From positions 35,001 through 99,000 of the forward strand of contig OX424563.1 of assembly GCA_949152475.1 (NCBI GenBank): a stretch of DNA of 64,000 bases. The letters run 5' to 3'. A program made the translations under genes and the position numbers. Origin of the DNA: Terebella lapidaria (Eukaryota; Annelida; Polychaeta; Terebellida; Terebellidae). This document shows positions 20,816 through 34,300 of the stretch, piece after piece; the stretch's first letter is position 1; every line of letters begins with the position of its first letter. The notes beneath the pieces are model-generated. The model was given only the letters and a program-made list of their open reading frames with translations. It was not told the origin of the DNA and did not search any database.

Positions 20816-23800
20816 ATGTTTTACCCTGTATGAATAAGTCCAAATATAAGTCCATATACATACATATATTTATCAGGGGCATATGCAGGAATTTTTGAAA
20901 GCGTGGGACTCAGAAGTACTGTAAATCATGAATATTTGGCATGACGCAAATTTCGCGATTTTTTTTTATAAAAACTATTTTGCGTTATGAATATTTTGTG
21001 GTTGCTGGATCACGGGAAATTTTCACTGTGAAGTAGGACCTATATAAGCAGTGTCACGCCCTATGATTCCACACCTGTCACAATTACAGGCTTTTATTCT
21101 AACACTGATTGATGGACTGTCTAATTGTAATTGAAGTACTCTGCCATGTGCAATTAATTTATCTCATTGTTAGGTATTTGAGAAAACATGATCGCACTTG
21201 CAAACACGTGGCAGTCATACTGTGTAATTTGGATACCGGTATATTTAATTTTCACGGTAATGATATTAGGTAATGATGAAATACGCGAAAATTACATGAT
21301 TTACATTATAAAAATATTTTTGAGTGAAAAGGGAGCCATAACGGTCAGAGATTTTAATTTTGCACTTTTCAAACACTGCGTTTTCACACAAATTATTTTA
21401 ATTCAACATGATATTTAAGATTTAGACACTGTCAACTTGATTGTTAGCTCAATTTATCTCTAGGGATCTCGAAACAACATGCTTGTTGGGTGGCGGGCAG
21501 TGAAGTTATGTTTGAATCTGGATCTAGATATCTATTTTCAAAGTGCAATGTTTTCCATAAGAAATTCTCACTGTTCAGTGTGCTGTAAGGTATTCATACA
21601 TCCGTTTTCCCAGAATTTTATCCCCCCCCCCCCTGTACTATTAATTAACATTCCAGTATATAAATCTTGATTTATACTGCTGTGCACCGGTATCCACATT
21701 TTATTGTTGTAAATAAGTTCTGGCGCCTAAAGGAAAACAGCAGCAGCTATTTTGGTCTCTGAGTTTCAAATTATTCTCATAACATCACAATGCAATGAAA
21801 AACTATCACACAGACAGCTGACTCAACAGTAAGTGCTGCCATCTGGTGGCTGCCAATGCAGATAGTGGGGCAATATTTTTGGCTTTTCTTATTTATTGAA
21901 AAAAGACAATATTGAATACATTACTGTTAATGGCAATGGTATGTCAACAATATTATAGGCAATTAAAAATATTTTATATTATTCTTGTAAATAAATACAT
22001 GTGAATGGCAGTTACACTCAAATTGTAAGCTACATGATAGTATTGTATTATTTCCCATGAACAGGAATATATTGCATAGGTTGATTACTGGTAAATGTGA
22101 CCTCAGTGCTGCCACCTGGTGCCTACCAATGCAAATAGCTGGGCAATATATTTGGCCTCTTTATTTATTGGAAAGTTCCATTAATACATACATTGTTGCA
22201 ACGGAATCGGTACCTCAGCAATGTTACAGGCTGTTAAAAATATCTGGTAATATATTATTTGTGTAAATAACTATTTGTTTCATCACAAATTTTTAAAAAT
22301 GTTCATTGCTTACTAACTTTTAATAACTGTGACTTGAGTGTTGCCACCTGGTGGTCGCCAATGTAAATAGTTTTATTTTTTAGGATTATTTTTGTTTATT
22401 CTATTGATTGGAAATGCCCAGGTTCCTTGTCTGTTTTGGTACAAAAGTGTCAAAAACCATGTTGAGTAGTACAGAGCTCAGTTTACACAAAGTCATAACA
22501 ACGTCGAAAAATTCATAAGGATTGCCATCAATGCCACGTTGTTTTTTACTTGAGACGGTTTGTATCATATGCATGGAATGAAAGTATGGTGCTTGATTTC
22601 TCAGCTTCCATTCTAACATGTGCTCTTTTTCTATCCTTGGCCCTGCAACTTCTCATATTGCAAGATATACTCAACTGAAATGCTTTTTATTTTTTATCAG
22701 TCCTTAAACTATTTTCCGGCGAATTTCCTGATAATTGGTGTGATGCATAAGGAGTCCATTGTATAAAAAAATTGATATTATTTATATAGCATTTGTTGAT
22801 TTTGATTTTTTTAGAGCATTTCACTCCATTCCACATTCTGTGTGTGTATTGTTATGGCATTGTTTCATATGGTAAATATAATAATAATAATAATAATAAT
22901 AATAGTTCGTTCTTGTAGTGCTTTGTAAAAATTCCGTTCCTAGAAATGAAGCATCAACGGCCAGGCTTTCGGGTTTTGGGGTTTGTCCTTCACTGAGGAA
23001 TTTTATAGTTTTTACATGATCTGGTCAAATCGTGTCACGTTCCTGACAAACAGTGGGGTCCAGTTTCAATTTTTAGTTATGAGAAAAAAATGACCTCATT
23101 CTTCAAAATCCAGTATCTCAACTATCAATTTATATATTCAAGTAAACTCCATTCACACAGATGTTAATAATATTTGACAATTTCCAATGTTTGTCAACTT
23201 ATTTGTGATGCCATGAAAGCCAGCATTGAGGGAGAGAAAGAACGATCGGGGCCTAATATTCATGAGTATTAGGAAAGTCATTTCATATAAAAGCGGTCTG
23301 GCATATATGTCAAATAATACTTCATAAATGGATATCATACATGTACAATTACAACTTGTAGATAGAATACAAGAGAATTAATACATAATAGGATAACAAT
23401 AGAACACTTTGTAAGATTTGAAAACATAATGGACTTACTAGGTAGAAAGCTTGAGTAAGAAGAAATGTCTTTAGACTAGATTAGAATGACGTTGTACTGT
23501 TGCCTATCCCCCAAGCACCCAAGCACTCTACAGGTTGGAAATCTTAACAGATTCTAATAATATTTTTCATGGAAAAAATGTCTTATGGTAAGATCACAAC
23601 ACCTATCTATTTTGGTTGCCTAAGCCACCAAGATGGCCGATTGGCAACACATTTTGTGACGGAATCAACTGTTTCGACATACATTGAGAGGTAACTTTAT
23701 AGCAATGCTCAGACACACAACCATTTCTTTTATGGAAAAACAATATTTTATTAAAACAATACAATGTCAAATATTCAGTGTGAAGTCTGTGATCATTCCT

Positions 23801-25723
23801 TGATTGCAATTTGGGAACACTGCGAACATTGTTTACCTTGCCGAAAACATGCAATCAGCCACCGTGTACTAAGCAATGAAGCATAATGATAATAATCCAA
23901 GTGTCAATTGGTTAAGAAATGGCCAAACCCATTTTTCTGATTTATCTAGTGACGACTGTGAAAAACCAGGATTTTGAATTTTGAAGACAATATTTGTGGT
24001 ACAGAGGTCAGATTTGGTACGAATGACTGTAATATTGATACAAGTCATTGTGCATATTGAAATTTAGAGAAAAAAAGAAATATTTATGGTAAGGCCAAAA
24101 TTAGTTGATGCTTTACGTTATAATGTCTGGTCTCTGTGGGGAATCATGCTGGTTACTGGTGCAATCTTTGTAAGTACTTGAAATTATGGCTAATTTCTTG
24201 TCAAAATGGGGTATTCTTGAACGAGAAAGCATTTAGGATATTGGTACAGTGTGGAAAATGGATTTTAGGCCATTTTAAATTTTTATTTTAAAATTCGGTT
24301 ATATTCAACATATTTTTCATTGTCAAGTTGGATATGGAGTGTGTTTCTACAGTAGATTGCTAATTATTATTACTGTGATGAAGCACATTTGAGTGGAAAA
24401 AATTGAAAATTGAAGACATGGGGCTGATTGCATGTTCTGAATGATTTGCTATATTTTAACATTGGGAAAATGTTATAAATAATATTTACATGATTAAGTT
24501 CCCTAAACGGCCACTTTCATGATAGTGACTCTGATTTCGCTAACTCCTTTACATCGATATTTGCTGATATTTTTGCGACGCTACACAAAATCATATTATA
24601 ACTTATTATAACAATAATACATTTTGGCGGTGTATTATACACAAAATCGAGTAAATAAAAAAAGGTGCACCCTGTATATCAATGATAGGGCCAAAATTAA
24701 GATTGGGGTAGTATAGTTTTCTTGATACGGGACAGTGAACAGGTAGATTGCCAACTTTTTATACCAATTAATAATATACTACTACAGTATTTAACATCAC
24801 AAAAACGGTGTTAACGACTTAGAAAAATCAGAGGATAGTTTGTTAGCTGTCCATGACACATTGGTGAAAGTTGACATCAACTTGGATTTCCTTGATCGAA
24901 ATGATACCGAGGACATACTGGTTTATCCATGGGCTTTACGTGACGGGCAGCACCCATTTGAGATCGGAATCGGAATTTTAGGCACATTTCCAATTTCCGA
25001 AAACTCAGTGCATGAGTTTATTGATATGATTGACTTACCATACGGGATGGGATATATGATTGCATAATTTTTTCTATCACACTTTCGTGTTTTGCTCATA
25101 ACTCGACATGAATACGTTTCTTCACTGCAGCCATGATTGAATAACCTCAGTTCACCCAATTTTTTTGTTCAGATTTATACAAGGTCCACAGATTTTATGG
25201 AACGTGAACTGTCTGTCAAATGTATTGACAATACATACTCCATATACATGTATTTCTCAATGTTAGAAGGGCACATGGCATAAAGCTGAACTTTAGTTAG
25301 TTCTCGTGGTTCCAGTGGATGAGCACTGCAAGTTGAACTTTGTGACCCCTCTAAACTTTTTAATCTTTATCTACAAGGACTTAGGGAAGACAGCCATTTG
25401 GCTACTACATGTCCTTACAATACATATGTATACACTTAATTACACAGGAAAAATAAATTGCTTGCTTTCTCATTTTGAGAATATATTATATAGAAATAAG
25501 AATTTTTCTGGAATGGGCTCGGTTCAACTAAAAACACTCCTTTCTTGTTTCAGGAATATATGTGTTCAATACAGGAAAATATTGCTTGCTTTTCTCATAT
25601 ACAGCAACAGAGAACTTAATAAAATTATAATGTTGAGAAATATAGACCAGGCTAATATATACCTGCATGTATATTGTCTATCTGATCAAATTGGAAATAT
25701 AATTCTTTTTCTGCTTGTCTCAG
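20816..25723. other. Long AT-rich stretch without a recognised gene
   Basis: Contents noted: a three-copy repeat with CTCF-like words (21838-22354), an (ATA)n microsatellite (about 22877-22904), and a 75-codon frame at 24840-25067 with no family resemblance. Possible decayed exons cannot be excluded. Confidence 0.5.
21838..22354. repeat. Three diverged ~230-270 bp repeats, each with a CTCF-like core
   Basis: GCCATCTGGTGG (21838-21849), GCCACCTGGTGC (22111-22122) and GCCACCTGGTGG (22343-22354) each begin a diverged repeat, followed by CCAATGYARATAG and a run of ATTTATTG words. On the minus strand two read CCACCAGATGGC and CCACCAGGTGGC, matching the CCASYAGRKGGC core closely, in the same orientation. 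Confidence 0.5.
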
Positions 25724-25863
25724 GTTTTCTCCCAAGGACTGTCATGGAAGTGGAAACCTGCTGCAAGTCCCCAGCCGGGACATGTGATAACCTCGTGACC
25801 ACAAGTTTGTCGGAACTTACCAGCAAATCCAGTCCTGCCACAACATGTAGATCGTCTGTGCCG
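25724..25863 (+). other. Candidate orphan exon
   Basis: A 140-bp GC-richer segment lies between a good acceptor (TTCTGCTTGTCTCAG) and a consensus donor (GCCG/GTACGT). One frame is open across it, rich in Thr, Ser and Cys. I recognise no domain, and no adjoining exon was found. It could belong to a gene extending outside the recognisable parts of the window. Confidence 0.25.
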
Positions 25864-26224
25864 GTACGTCAGCGTAAAATAATAATAAACATCTTTTATA
25901 TGTTTAATAGATCTCAGTCAGTGCACTACATTATTATGGTCATTTAGTCGGTAGTTTTTAGGTTACCGGACCTTTGGCGCTGCGTCCGTCGTCCATCCGA
26001 AAAACAACCAATTCTGGACTTTGACGGTTGTTTTCTCGAAATCTGTTCAGTAGCTTTTTTTCTTATTGACACACAACACTCCTCATATGTACCCCTGTGA
26101 TGTGTAAAGTTTCGTTGCCCTTGAATTACTCGAAGTGGGCCATTTTGCGCCCAAATGGGACTTTCCCATGTTAAATTCTCCTATGCTTTATTATGGGACA
26201 CATTATGCCTAATATCTCAATTAA

Positions 26225-27630
26225 GGTAGTCCGCTCCAAACAGTGAGGGGAGGGGGTTGAAGAGTTTTTTAAAATAAATAACTGTATCAACATAATCTAG
26301 AGCTTCAAAATAACATATTTTATAGAGTGACTGTTCAGCATTCTAAGATTGAAAAGAAAATAGGGGGTCACTGCACATGTATCCGTTCGCATGGAAAACA
26401 TGATGCAAGATGTGAATACCGTGTTTCCTCGTTTAAGGGCCCGGGCACTTATTTTTTTCGAGCACCATTTACCCCCGGCGCACATACGAGGCAGGTGCTC
26501 ATTCGAGGTCCGGCGCTCCTTGTTATATCGTAAGTGATCAGCGTGCGAAAAATTTCGTGTCAAACAGGCGCCGCTCATCGAAGGTATTCAAGCGAGAAAT
26601 TGATGCACAGTTTTCACGCGAATTTGGACACTATATGGAACAACTGTGATGTATCAATGCCGATGTAGTATGTATTATAAATACATGTATCACCGACACA
26701 ACAAGATTTTGATGACGCTAATAGAAAAACTTCAATCTTTGGCAAACTTGAAATAATATGAAGGCAAAGAAACGTTCAATAAAATGTTTATAACTAAAAG
26801 AAATCGCATATCACGTACTGAGCAAATCCATGGCAATATTTCAGCCCTTTAAACGGTGACACTTTGATCTGAAGTAGTAGATCTGCTCAAAGAAATGAGC
26901 TGACCTGAATGTTGGGACAGCAATTTGTTAATTGTGTAAACTTTAGTGTCAATGTTTTCACAACCACGGCTTCCTAACATGCTGAATGGTGATGTGATTG
27001 TGGGCATCATCAAGATCAGGTGCACTCAGGCATTTCATGATGTTGCGCTAGTGGCCGCAGCGGGAAGGGAGGTGTAAAAAGGAAAATTTCACAGTTAGTA
27101 TAGGCAATCTGAGTTCTTTTGTGTGTATGATGTTTGTAATCACAGTTTATTCAGTTTTCAAGTAATATGTTTCACACAAAATTGTCACCCCTACCATTTA
27201 CCGAGTGTTAATTACAATCGAGAATTGGCTTGCCGTAAATTGCCGCCGATACATTATTGATTCACAAGACAGAATTCAATTGAGAAATCATTGTCCTCCA
27301 GCCATACCCGGCGCTCATACGAGGCCCGGCGCTTATTTTTTTTGATCACTGGTTACCCCTGGTGCTCATACGAGGCAGGCGCTCTTTCGAGGCCCGGCGC
27401 TCAATTGAGGAAATACGGTATGTACAGGTAAATGGTAAATGGTTTTAGGTAAATGTTTGTGATTTTGATTGAATATGTAGAAAAAATGAGCACGGTGACC
27501 CCCTATTTTCTTTTCAGTATTAGGATGCTGAACAGTTACTCTATAAAAAGGTCATTTTGAAGAGATAATATTCAAGAAATGACTTTTAAATTGTGACTCT
27601 TCGATACCTCAATGTTTGTAGCGGACTACA
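26225..27630. mobile_element. TIR DNA transposon (non-autonomous) with TTAA flanks
   Basis: The ends are GTAGTCCGCTCCAAACA (26226-26242) and the inverted GTAGTCCGCTACAAACA (27613-27629, minus), 16 of 17 matching. Similarity extends inward about 150 bp in inverted orientation (for example CTGTTCAGCAT and GAAAATAGGGGGTCAC on both sides). TTAA (ATTAA on the right) flanks each side, consistent with a 4-5 bp target duplication in the array. No transposase frame is visible. A TTAA target would suit piggyBac-like elements, but the termini are not diagnostic. Confidence 0.7.
26417..27420. mobile_element. Inner TIR element with GGCGC-rich ends, nested in the previous one
   Basis: The left end TACCGTGTTTCCTC and right end GAGGAAATACGGTA are inverted repeats. 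Both subterminal regions carry repeated CCGGCGC and ATACGAGGC words, also inverted. The 1-kb interior has no coding frame. It is similar in style to the element at 52196-53102. Confidence 0.65.
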
Positions 27631-27860
27631 TTAATATTGATTTTAGAGATTAATAATCAATTGTGGACATATAGGAAATGATATATGCTGATTATTCTCG
27701 AGACCTTGAATTTGACCTTTGACCTAAATTTTAATCTCATTTCAAGGTCAGAATACAAAATGGCCTATATCTGGCTTATTATCGAATTTACAGCTTAGGA
27801 GAGTACATAGTGAACATATAGGAAATGATGTATGCTGAATTTTTTTGGTGATCTAGAATT

Positions 27861-28179
27861 TGATTGTGGTCTCGGTGAGTGAAACATCCCCTGTCTTGTC
27901 ATGGAGGGGTTCAAAACGTTCACATTGACTTAGTCGTTGATCTCACAATGGTAGTAAAACTCGGCAACAGCAATATGCAAGTAAATAACATGTAGAATTG
28001 GTGCATGATAACTTTTTATACACTCAGCCTCAGTTTCCAATGGTGGGTATAAATAGTTATCATGCCTCTATTATGATTCCTCCTGAGCAAAGTATATATG
28101 CCCGCTGCCCGAGAGCACCATTGCCAAAGCTTACAGGTGCATGATTTCGTGAGCTGGGGCAGCAGTATGGGAACTAGTC
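27861..28179. other. Unique DNA before the minisatellite
   Basis: About 320 bp, with TATAAATA near 28047 and TATATATG near 28093. An ATG at 28098 opens a frame that runs into the array. No evidence of a real promoter beyond these words. Confidence 0.35.
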
Positions 28180-28319
28180 CCCAGCAGAGGCCTCAGACAG
28201 CAGAGACTGAGACCTCAGCATCAGTCCTTCCCAGCAGAGGCCTCAGACAGCAGAGACTGGGACCTCAGCATCAGTCCTTCCCAGCAGAGGCCTCAGACAG
28301 CAGAGACTGGGACCTCAGC

Positions 28320-31300
28320 ATCAGTCCTTCCCAGCAGAGGCCTCAGACAGCAGAGACTGGGACCTCAGCATCAGTCCTTCTCAGCGGAGGCTCAGAGAGC
28401 AGAGAAGTTCTTCCCAGCGGAGGCTCAGAGAGCAGAGACTGGAACCTCAGCATTGGTCCTTTCCAGCGGAGGCTCAGAGAGCAGAGACTGGGACCCCAGC
28501 ATCAGTCCTTCTCAGCGGAGGCTCAGGGAGCAGAGACTGGGACTCCAGCATCAGTCCTTCTCAGCAGAGGCCTCAGACAGCAGAGACTGGGACCTGAGCA
28601 TCAGTCCTTCCCAGCGGAGGCTCAGAGAGCAGAGAAGTTCTTCCCAGCGGAGGCTCAGAGAGCAGAGACTGGGACCTCAGCATCAGTCCTTCTCAGCGGA
28701 GGCTCAGGGAGCAGAGACTGGGACCCCAGCATCAGTCCTTCTCAGCAGAGGCCTCAGACAGCAGAGACTGGGACCTCAGCATCAGTCCTTCCCAGCGGAG
28801 GCTCAGAGAGCAGAGTTCTTCTCAGCGGAGGCTCAGAGAGCAGAGACTGGAACCTCAGCATTGGTCCTTTCCAGCGGAGTCTCAGAGAGCAGAGACAGGG
28901 ACCTCAGCATCAGTATTTCTCAGCAGAGACTCAGAGAGCAGAGACTGGGAACTCAGCATCAGTCCTTCCCATCGGAGGCTCAGAGAGCAGAGAAGTTCTT
29001 CCCAGCGGAGGCTCAGAGAGCAGAGACTGGAACCTCAGCATTGGTCCTTTCCAGCGGAGGCTCAGAGAGCAGAGACTGGGACCCCAGCATCAGTCCTCAG
29101 CGGAGGCTCAGGGAGCAGAGACTGGGATCTCAGCATCAGTCCTTCTCAGCGGAGGACTCAGAGAGTGCAGACTAGGACCTCAGCATCAGTCCTTCCCAGC
29201 GGAGGCTCAGAGACTGGAGACTGGGACCTCAGCATGAGTCCTTCTCAGCGGAGGCTCAGAGAGCAGAGACTGGGACCTCAGCATCAGTCCTTCCCAGCGG
29301 AGGCTCTGAGAGCAGACTGGAACCTCAGCATCAGTCCTCTCCAGCGGAGGCTCAGAGAGCAGAGACTGGGACCTCAGCATCAGTCCTTCCCAGCGGGGAC
29401 TCAGAAAGCAGAGACTGGGACCTCAGCATGAGTCCTTCTCAGCGGAGGCTCAGAGAGCAGAGACTGGGACCTCAGCATCAGTCCTCTCCAGCGGAGGCTC
29501 AGAGAGCAGAGACTGGGACCTCAGCATCAGTCCTCTCCATCGGAGGACTCAGAGAGTGGAGACTGGGACCTCAGCATCAGTCCTTCCCAGCGGAGGACTC
29601 AGAAATGAAGACTGGGACCTCAGCATCAGTCTTTCCCAGCGGAGGCACGGAGACTGGGACCTCAGCATCAGTCCTTCCCAGCGGAAGACTCAGAGAGTGG
29701 AGACTGGGACCTCAGCATCAGTCCTTCCCAGCGGAGGCACGGAGACTGGGACCTCAGCATCAGTCCTTCCCAGCGGAGGACTCAGAGAGCAGAGACTGGG
29801 ACCTCAGCATCAGTCCTTCCCAGCGGAGGCTCTGAGAGCAGACTGGAACCTCAGCATCAGTCCTTCCCAGCGGAGGCTCATAGAGACAGAGACTGGGACC
29901 TCAGCATCAGTCCTTCCCAGCGGAGGACTCAGAGAGCAGAGACTGGGACCTCAGCATCAGTCCTTCCCAGCGGAGGCTCAGAGAGCAGAGACTGGGACCT
30001 CAGCATCAGTCCTTCCCAGCGGAGGCTCAGAGAGTAGAGACTGGGACCTCAGCATCAGTCTTTCCCAGAGGGGGTTGAGAGAGTCGAGACTGGGACATCA
30101 GCATCAGTACTTCCCAGCTGAGGCTCAGAGAGCAGAGACTGGGACCTCAGCATCAGTCCTTCCCAGCGGAGGACTCAGAGGCTGGGACCTCAGCATCAGT
30201 CCTTCCCAGCAGAGGCTCAGAGAGCAGAGACTGGGACCTCAGCATCAGTCCTTCCCAGCGGAGGACTCAGAGGCTGGGACCTCAGCATCAGTCCTTCCCA
30301 GCAGAGGCTCAGAGAGCAGAGGCTGGGACCTCAGCATCAGTCCTTCCCAGCAGAGGCTCAGAGAGCAGAGACTGGGACCTCAGCATCAGTCCTTCCCAGC
30401 GGAAGACTCAGAGAGTGGAGACTGGGACCTCAGCATCAGTCCTTCCCAGCGGAGGCACGGAGACTGGGACCTCAGCATCAGTCCTTCCCAGCGGAGGACT
30501 CAGAGAGCAGAGACTGGGACCTCAGCATCAGTCCTTCCCAGCGGAGGCTCTGAGAGCAGACTGGAACCTCAGCATCAGTCCTTCCCAGCGGAGGCTCAGA
30601 GAGCAGAGACTGGGACCTCAGCATCAGTCCTTCCCAGCGGAGGACTCAGAGGCTGGGACCTCAGCATCAGTCCTTCCCAGCAGAGGCTCAGAGAGCAGAG
30701 ACTGGGACCTCAGCATCAGTCCTTCCCAGCGGAGGCTCAGAGAGCAGAGACTGGAACCTCAGCATAAATTTTTTCCAGCGGAGGCTCAGAGAGTGGAGAC
30801 TGGGACCTCAGCATTGGTCCTTCCCAGCGGAGGACTCAGAGGCTGGGACCTCAGCATCAGTCCTTCCCAGCGGAGGACTCAGAGGCTGGGACCTCAGCAT
30901 CAGTCCTTCCCAGCAGAGGCTCAGAGAGCAGAGACTGGGACCTCAGCATCAGTCCTTCCCAGCGGAGGCTCAGAGAGCAGAGACTGGGACCTCAGCATCA
31001 GTCCTTCCCAGCGGAGGACTCAGAGGCTGGGACCTCAGTATCAGTCCTTCCCAGCAGAGACTCAGAGAGCAGAAACTGGGACCTCAGCATCAGTCCTTCC
31101 CAGCGGAGGCTCAGAGAGCAGAGACTGGAACCTCAGCATCAATTTTTCCCAGCGGAAGCTCAGAGAGCAGAGACTGGGACCCCAGCATTAGTCCTTCTCA
31201 GCGGATTCACAGGGAGCAGAGACTGGGATCTCAGCTTCAGTCCTTCTCAGCGGAGGACTCAGAGAGTGCAGACTAGGACCTCTGCATCAGTCCTACCCAG

Positions 31301-34300
31301 CGGAGGCTCAGAGACTGGAGACTGGGACCTCAGCATGAGTCCTTCCCAACGGAGGCTCAGAGGCTGGGACCTCAGCATCAGTCCTTCTCAGCAGAGGCTC
31401 AGAGAGCAGAGACTGGGACCTCAGCATCAGTCCTTCCCAGCGGAGGCTCAGAGAGCAGAGACTGGAACCTCAGGATCAATTTTTCCCAGCGGAGGCTCAG
31501 AGAGTGGAGACTGGGACCTCAGCATCAGTCCTTCCCAGCAGAGGCTCAGAGAGCAGAGACTGGGACCTCAGCATCAGTCCTTCCCAGCGGAGGCTCAGAG
31601 AGCAGAGACTGGAACCTCAGCATCAATTTTTCCCAGCGGAGGCTCAGAGAGTGGAGACTGGGACCTCAGCATTGGTCCTTCCCAGCGGAAGCTCAGAGAG
31701 CAGAGACTGGGACCCCAACATCAGTCCTTCTCAGCGGATTCTCAGGGAGCAGAGACTGGGATCTCAGCTTCCGTCCTACCCAGCGGAGGCTCAGAGACTG
31801 GAGACTGGGACCTCAGCATGAGTCCTTCCCAACGGAGGCTCAGAGAGCAGAGACTGGGACCTCAGCATCAGTCTTTTCCAGCGGAGGCTCAGAGAGCAGA
31901 GATTGTGACCTCAGCATCAGTTTTTCCCAGCAGAGGCTCAGAGAGCAGAGACTGGGACCTCGGCATCACTTCTTCCCAGCGGGGACTCAGAAAGCAGAGA
32001 CTGGGACCTCGGCATCAGTCCTCAGTGGAGGACTCAGAGAGTTGAGACTGGGACCTCAGCATCAGTCCTTTTCAGCGGAGGCTCAGAGAGCAGAGACTGG
32101 GACCTCAGCATCAGTCCTTCCCAGCAGAGGGCTCAAGCACAGACTGGGACCCCAGCATCAGTCCTTCCCAGCGGAGGACTCAGAGGCTGGGACCTCAGCA
32201 TCAGTCCTTCCCAGCGGAGGACACAGAGGCTGGGACCTCAGCATCAGTCCTTCCCAGCAGAGGCTCAGAGAGCAGAGACTGGGACCTCAGCATCAGTCCT
32301 TCCCGGCGGAGGACTCAGAGGCTGGGACCTCAGTATCAGTCCTTCCCAGCAGAGGCTCAGAGAGCAGAGACTGGGACCTCAGCATCAGTCCTTCCCCGCG
32401 GAGGCTCAGAGAGCAGAGACTGGAACCTCAGCATCAATTTTTCCCAGCGGAAGCTCAGAGAGCAGAGACTGGGATCCCAGCATCAGTCCTTCTCAGCGGA
32501 TTCTCAGGGAGCAGAGACTGGGATCTCAGCTTCAGTCCTTCTCAGCGGAGGACTGAGAGAGTGCAGACTAGGACCTGTGCATCAGTCTTACCCAGCGGAG
32601 GCTCAGAGACTGGAGACTGGGACCTCAGCATGAGTCCTTCCCAACGGAGGCTCAGAGGCTGGGACCTCAGCATCAGTCCTTCCCAGCAGAGGCTCAGAGA
32701 GCAGAGACTGGGACCTCAGCATCAGTCCTTCCCAGCGGAGGCTCAGAGAGCAGAGACTGGAAGCTCAGCATCAATTTTTCCCAGCAAAGGCTCAGAGAGT
32801 GGAGACTGGGACCTCAGCATCAGTCCTTCCCAGCAGAGGCTCAGAGAGCAGAGACTGGGACCTCAGCATCACTCCTTTCCAGCGGGGACTCAGAAAGCAG
32901 AGACTGGGACCTCAGCATCAGTCCTTCCCAGTGGAGGACTCAGAGAGTGGAGACTGGGACCTCAGCATGAGTCCTTCCCAGCGGAGGCTCAGAGAGCAGA
33001 GACTGGGACCTCAGCATCAGTCCTTCCCAGCGGAGGACTCAGAGAGTGAAGACTGGGACCTCAGCATCAGTCCTTCTCAGCGGAGACTCAGAGAGTAGAG
33101 ACTGGGACCTCAGCATCAGTCCTTTTCAGCGGAGTACTCAGAGAGTGGAGACTGGGACCTCAGCATCAGTCCTTCCCAGCGGATGCTCAGAGAGCAGAGA
33201 CTGGGACCTCAGCATCAGTCTTTCCCAGCGGAGGACTCAATGAGTGGAGACTGGGACCTCAGCATCAGTCCTTCCCAGCAGAGGTCTCAGAGAGTAGAGA
33301 CTGGGACCTCAGCATCAATCTTTCCCAGCGGAGGACTCAATGAGTGGAGACTGGGACCTCAGCATCAGTCCTTCCCAGCAGAGGTCTCAGAGAGTAGAGA
33401 CTGGGACCTCAGCTTCAGTCCTTCCCAGCGGTGGACTCAGAGAGTAGAAACTGGGACCTCAGCTTCAGTCCTTCCCAGCGGGGGCTGAGAGAGTCGAGAC
33501 TGGGACCTCAGCATCAGTCCTTCCCAGCAGAGGCTCAGAGAGCAGAGACTGGGACCTCAGCATCAGTATTTCCCAGCAGAGGACTCAGAGAGCAGAGACT
33601 GGGACCTCAGCATCAGTCCTTCCCAGCGGAGGACTCAGAAATGAAGACTGTTACCTCAGCATCAGTCCTTCCCAGCGGGGGCTCAGAGAGCAGAGACTGG
33701 GACCTCAGCATCAGGCCTTCCCAGCAGAGGACGCAGAGACTGGAACCTCAGCATCAGTCCTTCCCAGCGGGGACTCAGAAAGCAGAGACTGGGACCTCAG
33801 CATCAGTCCTTCCCAGTGGAGGACTCAGAGAGTGGAGACTGGGACCTCAGCATCAGTCCTTCCCAGCCTAGGCTCAGAGACTGGAGACTGGGACCTCAGC
33901 ATGAGTCCTTCCCAGCGGAGGCTCAGAGTGCAGAGACTGGGACCTCAGCATCAGTCCTCTCCAGCGGAGGCTCAGAGAGCAGAGACTGTGACCTCAGCAT
34001 CAGTTTTTCCCAGCGGAGGCTCAGAGAGCAGAGACTGGGACCTCAGCATCAGTCCTTCCCAGCGGAGACTCAGAAAGCAGAGACTGGGACCTCAGCATCA
34101 GTCCTTCCCAGTGGAGGACTCAGAGAGTGGAGACTGGGACCTCAGCATCAGTCCTTCCCAGCAGAGGTCTCAGAGAGTAGAGACTGGGACCTCAGCATCA
34201 GTCCTTCCCATCCGAGGCTCAGAGAGCAGAGACTGGGACCTCAGCATCAGTCCTTCCCAGCGGAGGACTCAGAGAGCAGAGACTGGGATCTCAGCATCAG

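Larger units (their letters stand above)
25960..27860 (+). mobile_element. Type A array element, copy 3, split by nested insertions
   Basis: A truncated head (25960-25977) and body (AAATGGGACTTTCCCATG) lead into the start of the 134-bp array. The array is broken at about 26225 and resumes at 27631 with AATATTGATTTTAGAG and a TTGACCTTTGACCT unit. The 3' tail is not recognisable. Confidence 0.6.

Noticed and set aside
24840..25067. 75-codon frame as a small gene
   Set aside because: It has no recognisable motif, no clear start context and no splice partner; a frame of this length is expected by chance in 64 kb.
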